Source: Deltaproteobacteria bacterium | GTDB lineage: Bacteria > Myxococcota_A > UBA796 > SXON01 | NCBI GenBank assembly: GCA_947486185.1 | Contig: CANKTH010000017.1 | Coordinates: forward strand, 1-61,058 | DNA: 61,058 nt | Direction of reading: 5' to 3' | Part shown: in pieces, positions 26,968 through 36,200 of the stretch | Layout of the letters: the number at the start of each line of letters is the position of its first letter | Numbering within the stretch: position 1 is the first letter of the stretch | Position numbers and translations under genes: made by a program | Notes under the pieces: model-generated | Database searches by the model: none | Told to the model about the DNA's origin: nothing | What the model saw: only the letters and a program-made list of their open reading frames with translations

Positions 26968-27054
26968 TCCCACCCGCTCATCTCGTACCCGTCTGCCCGC
27001 TCCTTGTCACGCGCCTCCCGGGACATCTCGACCGAAGCGTCCCCTTTCGTAGGC

Positions 27055-27078
27055 GTCGTCCGATGGAGCGCGGACGAC
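27055..27078. other. 8-bp perfect inverted repeat upstream of the second kinase gene
   Basis: GTCGTCCG (27055-27062) and CGGACGAC (27071-27078) are exact reverse complements separated by 8 bases. It lies 88 bp upstream of the kinase start on the minus strand and downstream of the methyltransferase stop. No T tract follows, so it could be an operator or a transcript hairpin rather than a terminator. Confidence 0.45.
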
Positions 27079-27155
27079 ATCCCGGGCCAGCGGCTCCCCG
27101 TACACCTCACCGCGCGGCGCTACGGTTCAACCTACTGAAAGCCTGGTGCTGTCCA

Positions 27156-27170
27156 CCCCCGCTCAGGGGG
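27156..27170 (-). terminator. Possible GC hairpin straddling the methyltransferase stop codon
   Basis: CCCCC (27156-27160) and GGGGG (27166-27170) flank the loop GCTCA and include the stop codon of the methyltransferase gene. The stem is short and there is no downstream U tract, so intrinsic termination is doubtful. Confidence 0.25.
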
Positions 27171-27978
27171 GCAGCAGGTTCGGGCCGCCCATCTGGGATC
27201 GGATCCGCAAGTAGGGCTCGGTCCAGCCGCCGCCGTGGTCACGGATCACGAGCGGCGGGCGGTCCTCTCTCGGGCCCGGGCTTCGGGTGGCGGCAAACAG
27301 CGCCACGGTGGGAGGAAGAAAGGCGCGGAAGTACACATCTTGCCGCACCCGGAGGTGCAGGCCGGCATCCGCCACCGCCGCCTCAGCGCGAGGATCGATA
27401 CCTGAAAAACAGAATACGAACCAGCCATCAGGGCGCATCGCTCGAGCGGCGCGGCGCGCGTAGTCCGCGACCGTGCCGCGCAGCTCCATCCGAGCCCCAG
27501 CACGCTGGGGATGCGGCGAACACACACCCTTGTCGAGTGGGATGTACGGCGGGCTGCCGGTCACGAGCGGCCAATGGTCAGTCTCGGGCACCACGGCGTC
27601 GTCTCGCAGATCCCCCCGGCGACCGAACACGCGATGTCCGAGCTTGTTCAGCGCCACCGTGCGCGCGGCGAGCGTCGCGCTCAAGACCTGGGCTTCGACC
27701 ATCGTAAGCCGCGTGTCGGGCGGGAGCCGCCACAGGCTCAGCAAACCTACCGACCCGATCCCCGCGCCGAGGTCGAGCTGCTCGGTGGCGGTCGGCGCGA
27801 TGTCCGTCGCGAACCACGCCGTGAGCATGTCGTCGGCGGAGAAGCGATGACCCCGACGAAGCTGGCAGATCTTCCAGTCGCCCGCGAGGTGATCCACCGT
27901 GACCTCGGGGTCGGGCAGCTCGTGGAGCTCGGGGTTGGGCGGCGCGGGGAGGGGCGTCGGCACGGGCATCCGTCTCAT
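27163..27978 (-). CDS. Class I N6-adenine methyltransferase, TrmN6/YfiC-like
   Basis: A 271-residue SAM-dependent methyltransferase. CQLRRGHRFSADDMLTAWF (38-56) matches the substrate-proximal loop of tRNA1(Val) adenine-37 N6-methyltransferase. Motif I is DLGAGIGSVG (69-78), the acidic residue after strand 2 is in LTMVEAQ, and the catalytic motif is GSPPY (141-145), in place of the usual NPPY: the Asn at its first position is replaced by Ser after Gly. FVFCFSGIDPRAEAAVADAG follows as the later core strand. Substrate assignment to tRNA is by resemblance. It begins in the same bases as the divergent GTPase open frame, so its promoter must lie within the 5' part of that frame or beyond. Confidence 0.85.
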   Translation of the reverse strand: MRRMPVPTPLPAPPNPELHELPDPEVTVDHLAGDWKICQLRRGHRFSADDMLTAWFATDIAPTATEQLDLGAGIGSVGLLSLWRLPPDTRLTMVEAQVLSATLAARTVALNKLGHRVFGRRGDLRDDAVVPETDHWPLVTGSPPYIPLDKGVCSPHPQRAGARMELRGTVADYARRAARAMRPDGWFVFCFSGIDPRAEAAVADAGLHLRVRQDVYFRAFLPPTVALFAATRSPGPREDRPPLVIRDHGGGWTEPYLRIRSQMGGPNLLPP

Positions 27979-30580
27979 GGTGGAGAAGTTGCCTATCCGG
28001 CGACGCTGTCGCTATCGACATCCTTCAGGGCGCCCCGGAGGACCGCGGATTAGGGGTGGCCGGGAGGTAGAACTGCGGCCGGAGGCCATCACGCTCCGCG
28101 AAGGCGTGAGCCGGCTCGATGCCGCGCTCGCGGCGTTGTCAGGGCTGGGAGAGTCGATCCCGGAGGGAGCCCGTGGGGTCGCCGCCGATGCGCGCGCCGA
28201 GGTCGCGCGGCGCCGGGCGCGGCCCGAGCTCGTTGTGGCGGTAATCGGCGAAAAGAAGGCAGGAAAGAGTACATTTCTGAACGCTGTACTCGGAGAGCGC
28301 GTGCTTGGCAGCGCCGCCCGGGAGTTCACCGGTACCGTGACGCGTATACGCTTCGCGGAGCTCCCCGATTACGTCGCGATCGGGGGCGACGGCGCCGCGC
28401 GCACGTTTGTGGGTCCCGATGAACGCGCCTCGCTCGCGGCGCAGCACGCGCTCACCCGGGCTCACCTCGAGGACCATGAGGCCGACGCCGCGGGTATGGA
28501 GGCCGCGGTCGCTGCGGCGGAGTCGGCGGTTCACGCTCTTGAACTGGAGCTTCGTGCCAGCCAGCTCACCCTGGACCACACCGCCAGCGCATTGAGAGTG
28601 GCGCAGGGCTGGCTGCTCGCCGGTGGGAATGGGCTTGGCCGGGCCGAGACCACGATCCAGTGGTTGGAGCACACAATCCCGGCCTGGGTCCGTGACCCGG
28701 CGCGGTGGTGGGAGCGCCTCGCGGTGCGGCTTGTCGGGTGGTTCTGGAAGAAGGAGCTGGCGGTGCTCGCGGGGCTGCGGGACTCGGTCGAGGAGTTCCG
28801 GATGCGCGATCAGAGCAACCACAACGGGATGCGTACCGCGTCCGCGGCCGAGCAACACGCGCGCGTCACCCACGAGCGCCTGCGCGCCCGCCGGGATCAG
28901 GCGCGCCTCGACTTGACTACGGCGCGGGTAGGTCGCGCAGAGGCGCGCGTGCGCCTCGCCGAGGGAGAGCGCCGTGAAAAGCTCGCCGCGGTCGCCGAAC
29001 TAAGCTGGGGACGCAGCCGCCGCGCCCGGATCCGCGACGAGCTCAGGGAGCTGGCCGACGCCGCGAGCGGCTCGTGGGCTTACGACAGGATCGAGCTGAA
29101 GTTTCCAGGTACGTTCCTCCCGCGGGACCTGCTGCTTCTAGACACGCCGGGGGTGAACAGCACCTCGGACTTTGCGGTCGAGCGGACCTGGCTCACGCTG
29201 CGCGCCGACGCTGACGCGTGCATCGTGTTGAGCGACCTCCAACAGCCTATGTCAGCGTCTACCCAGGAGTTTGTGGCGACCGTCGCCAGCATTGTGCCCT
29301 ACCTGGTCCTGGTCCTCACCCGCGGAGACCGTGCGGTCGGCGCGCCTGAGGAGCTGGCGGAGGCGCTCGCCGTTGCCGGACGTCGTTTTGCCGAAGCGAT
29401 GGGTCGTGTGGCGGAGCCGGGGGCCGGCCGCCCGCCCTCGGGCCCGAAGCCCCTGATTACCGCCGCGGAACCTGCCTTGAACGCAATGATTCGTCGGAGC
29501 GCAGCGATGGCGGGGGAGCCTGATCCGCAGGAGGAGCCCGCGCGACCGCCCGGGGCCGCCCGCGCAGAGCTGGACGCCTTCGGCTCGGCGATCGGCGAGC
29601 TGTTCGACACCCTGATTCGTGACCGGGTCCTTGCGCAGGAAAGTCGGCTCGCACGTCAACTTCTCCACGTGGAGCACGAGCTTCGGGGCTCCCTCGCGGA
29701 GGCGTCGCGGGCGGCGGCGGCGCGCGGTCGGGAGGCGCTGGCTCGGCTCCCGGAGTCGCCGGATCGGGCCGAGGCCGCCGTGCGTGCGGATCGAATCGGC
29801 CGACTCGGGCGCATGCTCGACCCGGCGGTGACCGACGCGGTGGTGCTCGTGGACGAGGGTGTGGACGCGTTGGAACGGTGCTGGAACACCGAGATCGGCG
29901 AGCTTTCCGGTGCGGAGGACACGCTCCGGTGGACCGAGTCTCGCGACGGACGCTTGCGGGCCGCTGCTTCGGAGCTTCGGTGCGCGAGCCTGGCTCTCCT
30001 CAGCGGGCGCGTCGGGGACTTCCTGGCGCAGGGAGAGGCGGAGCTCGCGGCCCGGCTCCGGCTGCCCGATGGCCATGCGGCGGCGAGCCCGCCGACCCTC
30101 TCGGGCGCGCTCGTGGTTTGCCGGAACCCGCCGGTGACCCTCCCGACGCCGCTCACTTCGGCCAACGTGGGGGTCGCGGTTGTCGAGGGGGTACTCGACG
30201 CGTTGTCCAGCTTGTGGGTCACGCCGGAACGACGCCGAAAACGTACGCGGGAGCTCTCTGAGCCCCTCATCGCGGCGCTGCGGCACGACCTGAGGGCGGA
30301 GCTCCTCGGGCGAAGCGCCAGTCTCCGCGGGGATGTCCGTAGGCTCATGGACGCGCGCCTGTCGGCCTTGCGGGCGCTCAACGAGCCGATCGTACGCGCG
30401 GCGGCTGAGCGGCTCGCGAGCGAGGCGGCCGCGGCGGCAGGCGCGGCCGAAGCGATCGACGCCGCCCGCCGTGAGCTGGCTGCGGCGAGCAAGGCCTTGG
30501 AGGAAGCACTTCATGACGCCGCGGGCGCGTGTGTGCACCTCGCGCGGCCCGGTACCGGCCGTCCGAGCTCGGCGCGGTAG
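27977..30580 (+). CDS. Dynamin-like GTPase with large coiled-coil insert
   Basis: The longest supportable frame starts at ATG 27977 (867 residues), but the first ~30 residues are Arg-rich, so GTG 28106 or a CTG at 28073 after GGGAGGT may be the real start. P-loop GEKKAGKST is at about residues 91-99, the G2 threonine is in REFTGTVTRI, G3 DTPGV near 389, and LTRGDR is at the G4 position. Roughly 230 residues of Ala/Glu/Arg-rich helix with a hydrophobic patch (WERLAVRLVGWFWKKELAVL) separate G2 from G3. The C-terminal ~350 residues are helical, as in dynamin stalks. Such proteins remodel membranes; the target here is unknown. It is divergent from the methyltransferase and convergent with a lipoprotein gene. 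Confidence 0.85.
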   Translation: MVEKLPIRRRCRYRHPSGRPGGPRIRGGREVELRPEAITLREGVSRLDAALAALSGLGESIPEGARGVAADARAEVARRRARPELVVAVIGEKKAGKSTFLNAVLGERVLGSAAREFTGTVTRIRFAELPDYVAIGGDGAARTFVGPDERASLAAQHALTRAHLEDHEADAAGMEAAVAAAESAVHALELELRASQLTLDHTASALRVAQGWLLAGGNGLGRAETTIQWLEHTIPAWVRDPARWWERLAVRLVGWFWKKELAVLAGLRDSVEEFRMRDQSNHNGMRTASAAEQHARVTHERLRARRDQARLDLTTARVGRAEARVRLAEGERREKLAAVAELSWGRSRRARIRDELRELADAASGSWAYDRIELKFPGTFLPRDLLLLDTPGVNSTSDFAVERTWLTLRADADACIVLSDLQQPMSASTQEFVATVASIVPYLVLVLTRGDRAVGAPEELAEALAVAGRRFAEAMGRVAEPGAGRPPSGPKPLITAAEPALNAMIRRSAAMAGEPDPQEEPARPPGAARAELDAFGSAIGELFDTLIRDRVLAQESRLARQLLHVEHELRGSLAEASRAAAARGREALARLPESPDRAEAAVRADRIGRLGRMLDPAVTDAVVLVDEGVDALERCWNTEIGELSGAEDTLRWTESRDGRLRAAASELRCASLALLSGRVGDFLAQGEAELAARLRLPDGHAAASPPTLSGALVVCRNPPVTLPTPLTSANVGVAVVEGVLDALSSLWVTPERRRKRTRELSEPLIAALRHDLRAELLGRSASLRGDVRRLMDARLSALRALNEPIVRAAAERLASEAAAAAGAAEAIDAARRELAAASKALEEALHDAAGACVHLARPGTGRPSSAR

Positions 30581-30593
30581 GCGCGCGGAGGGC

Positions 30594-30681
30594 GGGCGGC
30601 GGAGCCGCCCGGATCGGCCGTCACGGCCGAGCCGAGGGCAACGCCCGAGCCCGGAGGGCGCCGACGGCGGCTTGGCCGCCG
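30594..30681. terminator. Cluster of three perfect GC hairpins between convergent genes
   Basis: Three 7-bp perfect stems with 3-nt loops follow each other: GGGCGGC/GCCGCCC (30594-30610, loop GGA), TCGGCCG/CGGCCGA (30614-30630, loop TCA) and CGGCGGC/GCCGCCG (30665-30681, loop TTG). They occupy the 175 bp between the GTPase stop and the convergent lipoprotein stop. There is no U tract, so Rho-dependent pausing or bidirectional mRNA 3'-end protection is more likely than classic intrinsic termination. Confidence 0.5.
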
Positions 30682-30755
30682 GACCGCCCATCATCAGGCT
30701 TCAGGCAACGTTCGCCCGGATCGGGTGGTCATCGACCCGGCCCCGGCGAGGACGC

Positions 30756-31202
30756 TCAGTTGGCGTTGGGGACCGGGCCCTTGCCGAGCTTGACGCCGAG
30801 CGCGGTGACCGCGGCGCAACGTTGGCCGAAGATCGGCTTGCCCATGGGGGCAAAGCCGGTCACGGTGGTGTGGGTCTTGGGCGCGTAGAGGTTGGTCGCC
30901 TGCGGCATCTTGTCGATCGCGTCGTACAGGGCGCGGCTCACCTCGGCGCTGCCGGAGGGCAGGAAGCCCGCGAGCAGAGCGACGACCGAGTCGCCGCCGC
31001 CGCCGCCCGTGCCGCCTTCCTGGTCCCGGAAGAGGTGGCCGAAGTCGATGCCGAAGATGTACTTGCCGCAAGCTTCGGCGCTGGTCTCGCCGAGCACGGT
31101 GTAGTCGACGCTGGCGAAGGGCAGCGGAGCGCCCGGAACCGCGTGATACTTGAAATTACAACCGGCGAGCGCGGCGAAAAGGAGCACGGAGAGTGTACGC
31201 AT
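30756..31202 (-). CDS. Small lipoprotein, possibly TRL-like
   Basis: A 148-residue lipoprotein from ATG 31202; MRTLSVLLFAALAGC is a clear signal with lipobox Cys15. The mature protein contains EACGKYIFGIDFGHLF, a glycine run (GGTGGGGGDSVVALL), AEVSRALYDAIDKMPQATNL and a second Cys near the C terminus. The arrangement of a Cys-x-x-x-x-x-G-I-D-x-G segment, an Ala-rich helix and short strands resembles TRL-like lipoproteins, but I am not certain. No catalytic residues are evident. It is divergent from the gamma-carbonic anhydrase gene. Confidence 0.78.
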   Translation of the reverse strand: MRTLSVLLFAALAGCNFKYHAVPGAPLPFASVDYTVLGETSAEACGKYIFGIDFGHLFRDQEGGTGGGGGDSVVALLAGFLPSGSAEVSRALYDAIDKMPQATNLYAPKTHTTVTGFAPMGKPIFGQRCAAVTALGVKLGKGPVPNAN

Positions 31203-31251
31203 GAGGTCCTCGAATGGGGGACACGTCGGGCGGATGCCCGGCAGCGGGCTG

Positions 31252-31280
31252 ACCTAATCGTTCACGATGCCGGCTGTCAA
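31252..31280 (-). promoter_or_regulatory. Candidate sigma70-type promoter for the small lipoprotein gene
   Basis: On the minus strand a perfect TTGACA (31280-31275) is followed after 17 bp by TTAGGT (31257-31252), about 50 bp before the lipoprotein ATG. The -35 is ideal but the -10 is weak, so this is tentative. Confidence 0.3.
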
Positions 31281-31367
31281 CCTCGCGGCGCGCGCATGCT
31301 CGGTGCGGGCGTGTTCGGCCCGCTCTGGGGTGCTGCCGGACACGCCCCGGACGGGATATGCCGACGC

Positions 31368-31877
31368 ATGATTCGTCCCTGGGGCGGCTTTGTGCCGCGT
31401 ATACCCGTTGAAACCTTTGTTGATCCCTCGGCGCAGATCATTGGCGACGTCGAGCTCGGCAGCGAAGCCAGTGTGTGGCCGCTGACCGTGCTTCGCGGGG
31501 ATCAAGGCTCGATCTTCATCGGCGGGGAGACCAATCTCCAAGACGGGACGATCGCCCACGCGACCGGCGGCCTCTCTACCGTACGCGTCGGGGCGCGGTG
31601 TACCGTGGGCCACCGGGTGCTGCTCCACGGCTGCCAGGTCGGGGACGACTGCCTCATCGGGATGGGCTCGATCCTCCTCGATAACTGCGACATCGGGGCG
31701 GGGAGCATCGTGGCCGCCGGCTCGCTCGTCCCGGTCGGGCGCCGCTTCCCGCCCGGCTCCATGATCATGGGGAGCCCGGCGCGCCTGGTGCGGACGTTGA
31801 ACGCTCGAGACATCGAGATGATCTCTCGCGGCCACCTCACCTATCTGGAGCTCGGTCGGAGCTGGCGTCGTTCATGA
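31368..31877 (+). CDS. Gamma-class carbonic anhydrase-like protein (left-handed beta-helix)
   Basis: A 169-residue hexapeptide-repeat protein from ATG 31368; a much longer upstream frame is non-homologous and crosses the lipoprotein gene. It follows the bacterial gamma-CA/YrdA pattern: FVDPSAQIIGDVELGSEASV, WPLTVLRGDQGSIFIG, TNLQDGTIAHA, CTVGHRVLLHGCQVGDDCLI and GMGSILLDNCDIGAGSIVAA. Zinc-ligand histidines are His64, His82 and His87. A C-terminal helix (LNARDIEMISRGHLTYLELG) closes the trimer as in YrdA/CaiE-like proteins. Activity as a carbonic anhydrase is possible but many family members lack it. Its stop overlaps the start of the next gene by 4 bp (ATGA). Confidence 0.9.
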   Translation: MIRPWGGFVPRIPVETFVDPSAQIIGDVELGSEASVWPLTVLRGDQGSIFIGGETNLQDGTIAHATGGLSTVRVGARCTVGHRVLLHGCQVGDDCLIGMGSILLDNCDIGAGSIVAAGSLVPVGRRFPPGSMIMGSPARLVRTLNARDIEMISRGHLTYLELGRSWRRS

Positions 31878-33163
31878 ACCGGAGCCATGCTCTGGGGGCC
31901 GTAGCCGCGGAACCGCGCCGGCGCGTCGCGGGCCTGGCGGTGGCGGTGGGACCTGCGGCGGTGGAGTCGGTCACCGCCTTGCTGCGCGCGGACGCGGCCT
32001 TCGAGACGAATCTCTATGTGGGGCGACACGAGGGGCGGCTCCAAGTCGGCGTCCCGGTCGCCGACGCCGCCGTGGGTCAGGCGGGAGGGCCGCCCGGGCT
32101 CTACCGGACCCGGCTGGGGCCAGTGATGCTGGCGCTGGACGGCCAGCTCTCCAACGCCGAGTTGCTTCGAGAGGAGCTTGAAGAGCGAGGAGCGCTGTTC
32201 AGCAGCGATGCGCACGCGGAGCTCCTGTTACACCTCCTGGCCGTCTCCGACCAGAAGACGCTGGTCAACCGCGTGGTCGATGCCCTGCTCCGGGTTGAAG
32301 GCGGCGTTGCGGCCGCAATCCTGACCGGCGATCATCTGCTGTTGGCGCGCGACCCCTGGGGGCTCCGACCCCTGCTCCTGGGCCGGCACCTCGGCGGGTG
32401 GATCGTGGGTTCGGACTGGGGAAAGCTCGCGAGGATCGGCGCCGAGGTCCTGCGGGAAGTGGACCCGGGCGAGCTCCTGATCATCGACCCGGATCGTGTC
32501 GAGTCCCTGCGCCCGCTGCCGCGGCGCCAGCGGCAGAGCTGCGCCTTGGAGCTGCTGGATCTTGCGTGTCCTACGGCGCTGGTCGCCGGGCACGAGGCGC
32601 GCGCGGCTCGGGTGCGGGCGGGCGAGATCCTGGCGCGCGAGCTCCCGGTCCGTGCCGACGTCGTGGTGCCCATGCCTCCCCAAGGAGAGGCGGCGGCCCT
32701 TGGTTTTGCCCGGGTATTGGGAGTCCCCTTCGACCCTGCGCTCCTGTCGGGTACGCCGCCAGCGGTGGTGCGGTCCGCGGTCTACGGGCAGCGCGTGGTC
32801 GTCGTGGACAGCCTGCTCCTCGTCGGTCAGGAGCTTGCCGCTGCGGTGCGGGCGATCCGGGCGGCCGGGGCCGCAGAGGTTCATGTACGGATCGCCGCGC
32901 CCGCGGCGGTCGATGCCTGTCGTTTCGGTGTGGACCTGGGCGACCGAAACGAGCTCACTGGGGTCCGTTACGATCCGGCTCGGGCGCGCGCCTGGCTCGA
33001 CGCGGACTCCCTGGGCTGGATGTCCCCCGAGGGGCTCCGCGAATTGCTGGGCTCCGAAGCGGCCCGGAGCTGTGTCGGGTGTTTGACCGGGCACTTTGTG
33101 CTCGAACAGCGCGCACGACGCGGAGCGGCGCAACTCCCACTTTTCAGCGCGCGGAGCGGCTGA
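31874..33163 (+). CDS. Degenerate amidophosphoribosyltransferase (PurF-like), predicted catalytically inactive
   Basis: A 429-residue protein coupled to the gamma-CA gene by an ATGA overlap. Homology to PurF runs end to end: LGPVMLALDGQLSNAELLRE, RGALFSSDAHAELLLHLL, LLLARDPWGLRPLLLG, VDPGELLIID and LGWMSPEGLRELLG...CVGCLTGHF. However, PurF's N-terminal nucleophile (Met-Cys-Gly) is absent (MNRSHALGAV), the oxyanion Asn of HNGN is Asp89 and the substrate Asp is His114. The PRPP signature VDDSIVRGTT has become VVVDSLLLVGQE (about 309-321) and the RNRYVGRTF-type flexible loop of some 30 residues is missing. Both glutaminase and transferase activities should be lost. A regulatory or scaffold role is possible. 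A functional purF is presumably elsewhere. Confidence 0.85.
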   Translation: MNRSHALGAVAAEPRRRVAGLAVAVGPAAVESVTALLRADAAFETNLYVGRHEGRLQVGVPVADAAVGQAGGPPGLYRTRLGPVMLALDGQLSNAELLREELEERGALFSSDAHAELLLHLLAVSDQKTLVNRVVDALLRVEGGVAAAILTGDHLLLARDPWGLRPLLLGRHLGGWIVGSDWGKLARIGAEVLREVDPGELLIIDPDRVESLRPLPRRQRQSCALELLDLACPTALVAGHEARAARVRAGEILARELPVRADVVVPMPPQGEAAALGFARVLGVPFDPALLSGTPPAVVRSAVYGQRVVVVDSLLLVGQELAAAVRAIRAAGAAEVHVRIAAPAAVDACRFGVDLGDRNELTGVRYDPARARAWLDADSLGWMSPEGLRELLGSEAARSCVGCLTGHFVLEQRARRGAAQLPLFSARSG

Positions 33164-33287
33164 TCCCGGCGCGTCACGGGCCGAGATCCATGGCGATACC
33201 CGCGGCGAAATTCGGGCGCGACCGGCTTCGGGCCGGTCGACAGGGCACCCTCTTCCGTGGTAGGAGGCCCGGCGAGGACCTTCAACG

Positions 33288-36200
33288 ATGCCCGTGATTG
33301 GGATTGACCTCGGCACCACCAACACCGCAATCGCGGTGTTGGAAGACGGCAAGCCGCGGGTGCTCGCCGACGACCGGGGGCATAAGGTCCTTCCTTCCTG
33401 TGTATCTGCAAAGGGTGGCGGCCGCTTCGTGGTCGGCCATGCCGCGCAGAGCATGATCCTGACGCGCCCGGAACGGACGGTGTACGCCACCAAGCGGCTC
33501 ATCGGCCGGCGCTTCGACAGCCCCGAGGTGGCCGAGGCCCAGCGTAGAATGCACTACGCGATGCGCGAGGCAGCGGACGGTGGCGTCGAGCTGCAGGTCG
33601 GCGAGGATTGGCTGTCCCCGATCCAGGTGGCGGCGGTGGTGCTGCAGGTGGCGAAGACGATCTCGGAGAAGGCGCTCAAGTCGCCGGTCGAAGAGGCGGT
33701 GATCACCGTGCCGGCCTACTTCAACCACATCCAACGTCAGGCTACGCTGGAGGCTGCAGAGCGTGCGGGCCTCCGGTGCGAACGCCTGCTCAACGAGCCT
33801 ACCGCGGCGGCGCTGGCTTACGGCCACCGGCGCACGGTGGACAAGACCATCCTGGTTTTTGACCTTGGCGGAGGGACTTTTGACGTCTCAGTCCTGCGCC
33901 TGGCCAACTCGGTCTACGAGATGCTCGCCACCCTGGGGGACACCTTCCTCGGAGGCGAAGATTTCGACTTCTCGATGGTCGACCACCTCGCCGAGAAGTT
34001 CGTGCGCCAGCACGGCCTTGACCCCCGTTCGGACCGCGGCGCGCTACAGCGCCTCAAAGACGCCTCCGAAAAAGCCAAGTGTGAGCTCTCGTTTTCTGAG
34101 CGGGCTATTGTCAACCTCTCCCAGCTCATGCATACCCATCCGCTCGAGGTCACGCTTGGCCGGCGCACGCTGGAGGAGATCACCGCCCCACTGCTCGATC
34201 GGGTGATGGCGGTCACCAAGCGGGCTGTGTCGGATGCCCAGCTTGAACCTCGTGATATTGATGAAGTAATCTTTGTCGGCGGTCAGACGCGGATGCCGCG
34301 GCTCCGGGAGTTGGTGACCAGTTTTTTCGGTCGCGAGCCGAGCCGCGCCGTGCACCCCGAGGAGGCGGTGGCGATCGGAGCTGCCGTACATGCCGCGTCG
34401 CTGGACGACCCGGAGTCCCCCGCGGCCGTTCTCCTTGACGTCACGCCGTTCGACCTGGGCATCGACTCCGCGGGGGGCGTGTTCTCCCCGATCATCCGGC
34501 GAAACAGTCGCGTGCCCGCGTCCGAGTCCAAGACCTTCGCGACCGTCAACGACGAACAGACCTCGGTTCGCGTGACGGCGCGGCAGGGCGAGAGCCGATT
34601 TTCGGCGGAGAACGAGTTTCTTGGCGAGTTTGTGATGGACGGGCTGACCGCCGCGCCCCGGTTTCAGACCAAGGTGGACGTAGGTTTTCGGCTCGACACC
34701 AACGGGATCCTGCACGTGAGCGCGGTCGAGCGCGGTACCGGAGAGCGCAAACAGATCCTCATCCGGAACTACGCGGAGCACGCTCGGGGCCCCAAGCTGC
34801 CGACCGAGGCGGAGGCTGCGGCCGAAAGAGCCCGTCGGGCGGCGGGTGAAGACGCTCCGGTGGCCGTCCAACCGGCTCAGCGGCCTCCCCGGCCCAGCAT
34901 TCTGGACTCGCTTTTCGGGCGTTTCACCAAGAAAGGCGCGGGCGGCGCCTCTTCGATGTCTTCGGAGAACCAGTCCACCGACCCCAACCGGCGTACGCCT
35001 GCGGACTCCGAGCCCGGCCGCACTCTGGCGCCTACGCTGGTCGCGCCGATACCCGACGCGCCGCCGTCGGGCCTCAGGAGCCCCGCCGCGCCGACCATCG
35101 TCCCGAGCATGAGCGACGCCGTCGTGGTCGCCGAGCGCCGAGATGACGTGGGCCAGGGCGCTGCCCCGGAGCCGCGCCTCCCGCCGAGGAACTCGCCATC
35201 GGCCGACATGACGTTTGAAGCTCCGGAAGACGAGGAGCCTGATCTGCGGGCTCCGTTGGAGGATGACCCCGAGAAGCGGGGCTCAGGCGGGCATTTCGGG
35301 GCGTCGGAGCCACGGGACGTCCCGCCGTCCCGGAGCGCCCGCGCCACCGCGCCACGTCCGAGCGACGACGTATTTGCCCTGTCCGACGACAGCGCCTCGA
35401 GCCTCGATCCCGAAGACGACGGCATCGATCTCGGGGCGTTTGGAGATGATGGGGCGCCTGGTTTCGGCGACCCGCTCGGATCCGGGCAGGGGAGCGCGGC
35501 TTCCTCCCCCGCGGAGCAGAGCAGCCTGGATGGCGGCGACCTGTTCGGGGGCGATCTGTTTGGCGGCGGCGCGTTCGGAGACGCCCCGGCGGAACCTCCC
35601 GGTGCCGCTTTCGGCTGGGATGGCGCTGCCTCGTCTGGCCGTTCGCGACCGGCGCCCGCGCCCACTGCGGTTCCCGAGATGGATGGGATGGACCTTGATT
35701 TTTCAGCGTTGGGCTTCAGCAACGAAGACCTCGAGGCGGCCGCAGCGCTCGACTCCGCGCTCCCCGAACCGGCGCCAGGCACGAGCTCCAAGGTGCCGAG
35801 CACGCCGGAGCAGTCCGCGCCTCGCCCTCCACGTCCAGCCAGCCCCCACTCGGTTCCCGAAGCGACGATCGCGCCCGTGAAACGGCCAGACCCGCGCCGC
35901 AGCCTCCCACCGGAGGGTGCCCCGGGACGTCCGGCGATCCCGGCCAAGATCCCTTCCCAATGGGGCAGCGGGGACTTCGACTTCCCTCTCGGGGATCCGT
36001 CCGCCCGCCAGCTTGACCGCTCCGGCAAGAAGCCGGCGAGGGTCAAGTTGAGCTACAAACAGGTGGGGCCTGTCGTCGAGGAGTACCTGGAGAACTTGCG
36101 AAAGGGCGGGGCCTTCATCAAGACCGAGAAGCCGCTGGAGGAGGGCCGCCTCTGTGTGTTTGAGGTCCGGGCGCCCGGGCTGGAGCCCCCTTTGGTGATC

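Noticed and set aside
27055..27170. Intrinsic terminators in the 27 kb gap
   Set aside because: Both hairpins lack a U tract, so they are listed only as tentative structures and not as confident terminators.
29252..30694. 480-codon minus-strand frame opposite the GTPase gene
   Set aside because: No motif, and the composition is typical of an antisense shadow; the plus strand has clear dynamin G motifs.
31874..33163. Calling this gene purF
   Set aside because: The essential nucleophile and PRPP motif are missing, so the symbol would mislead.
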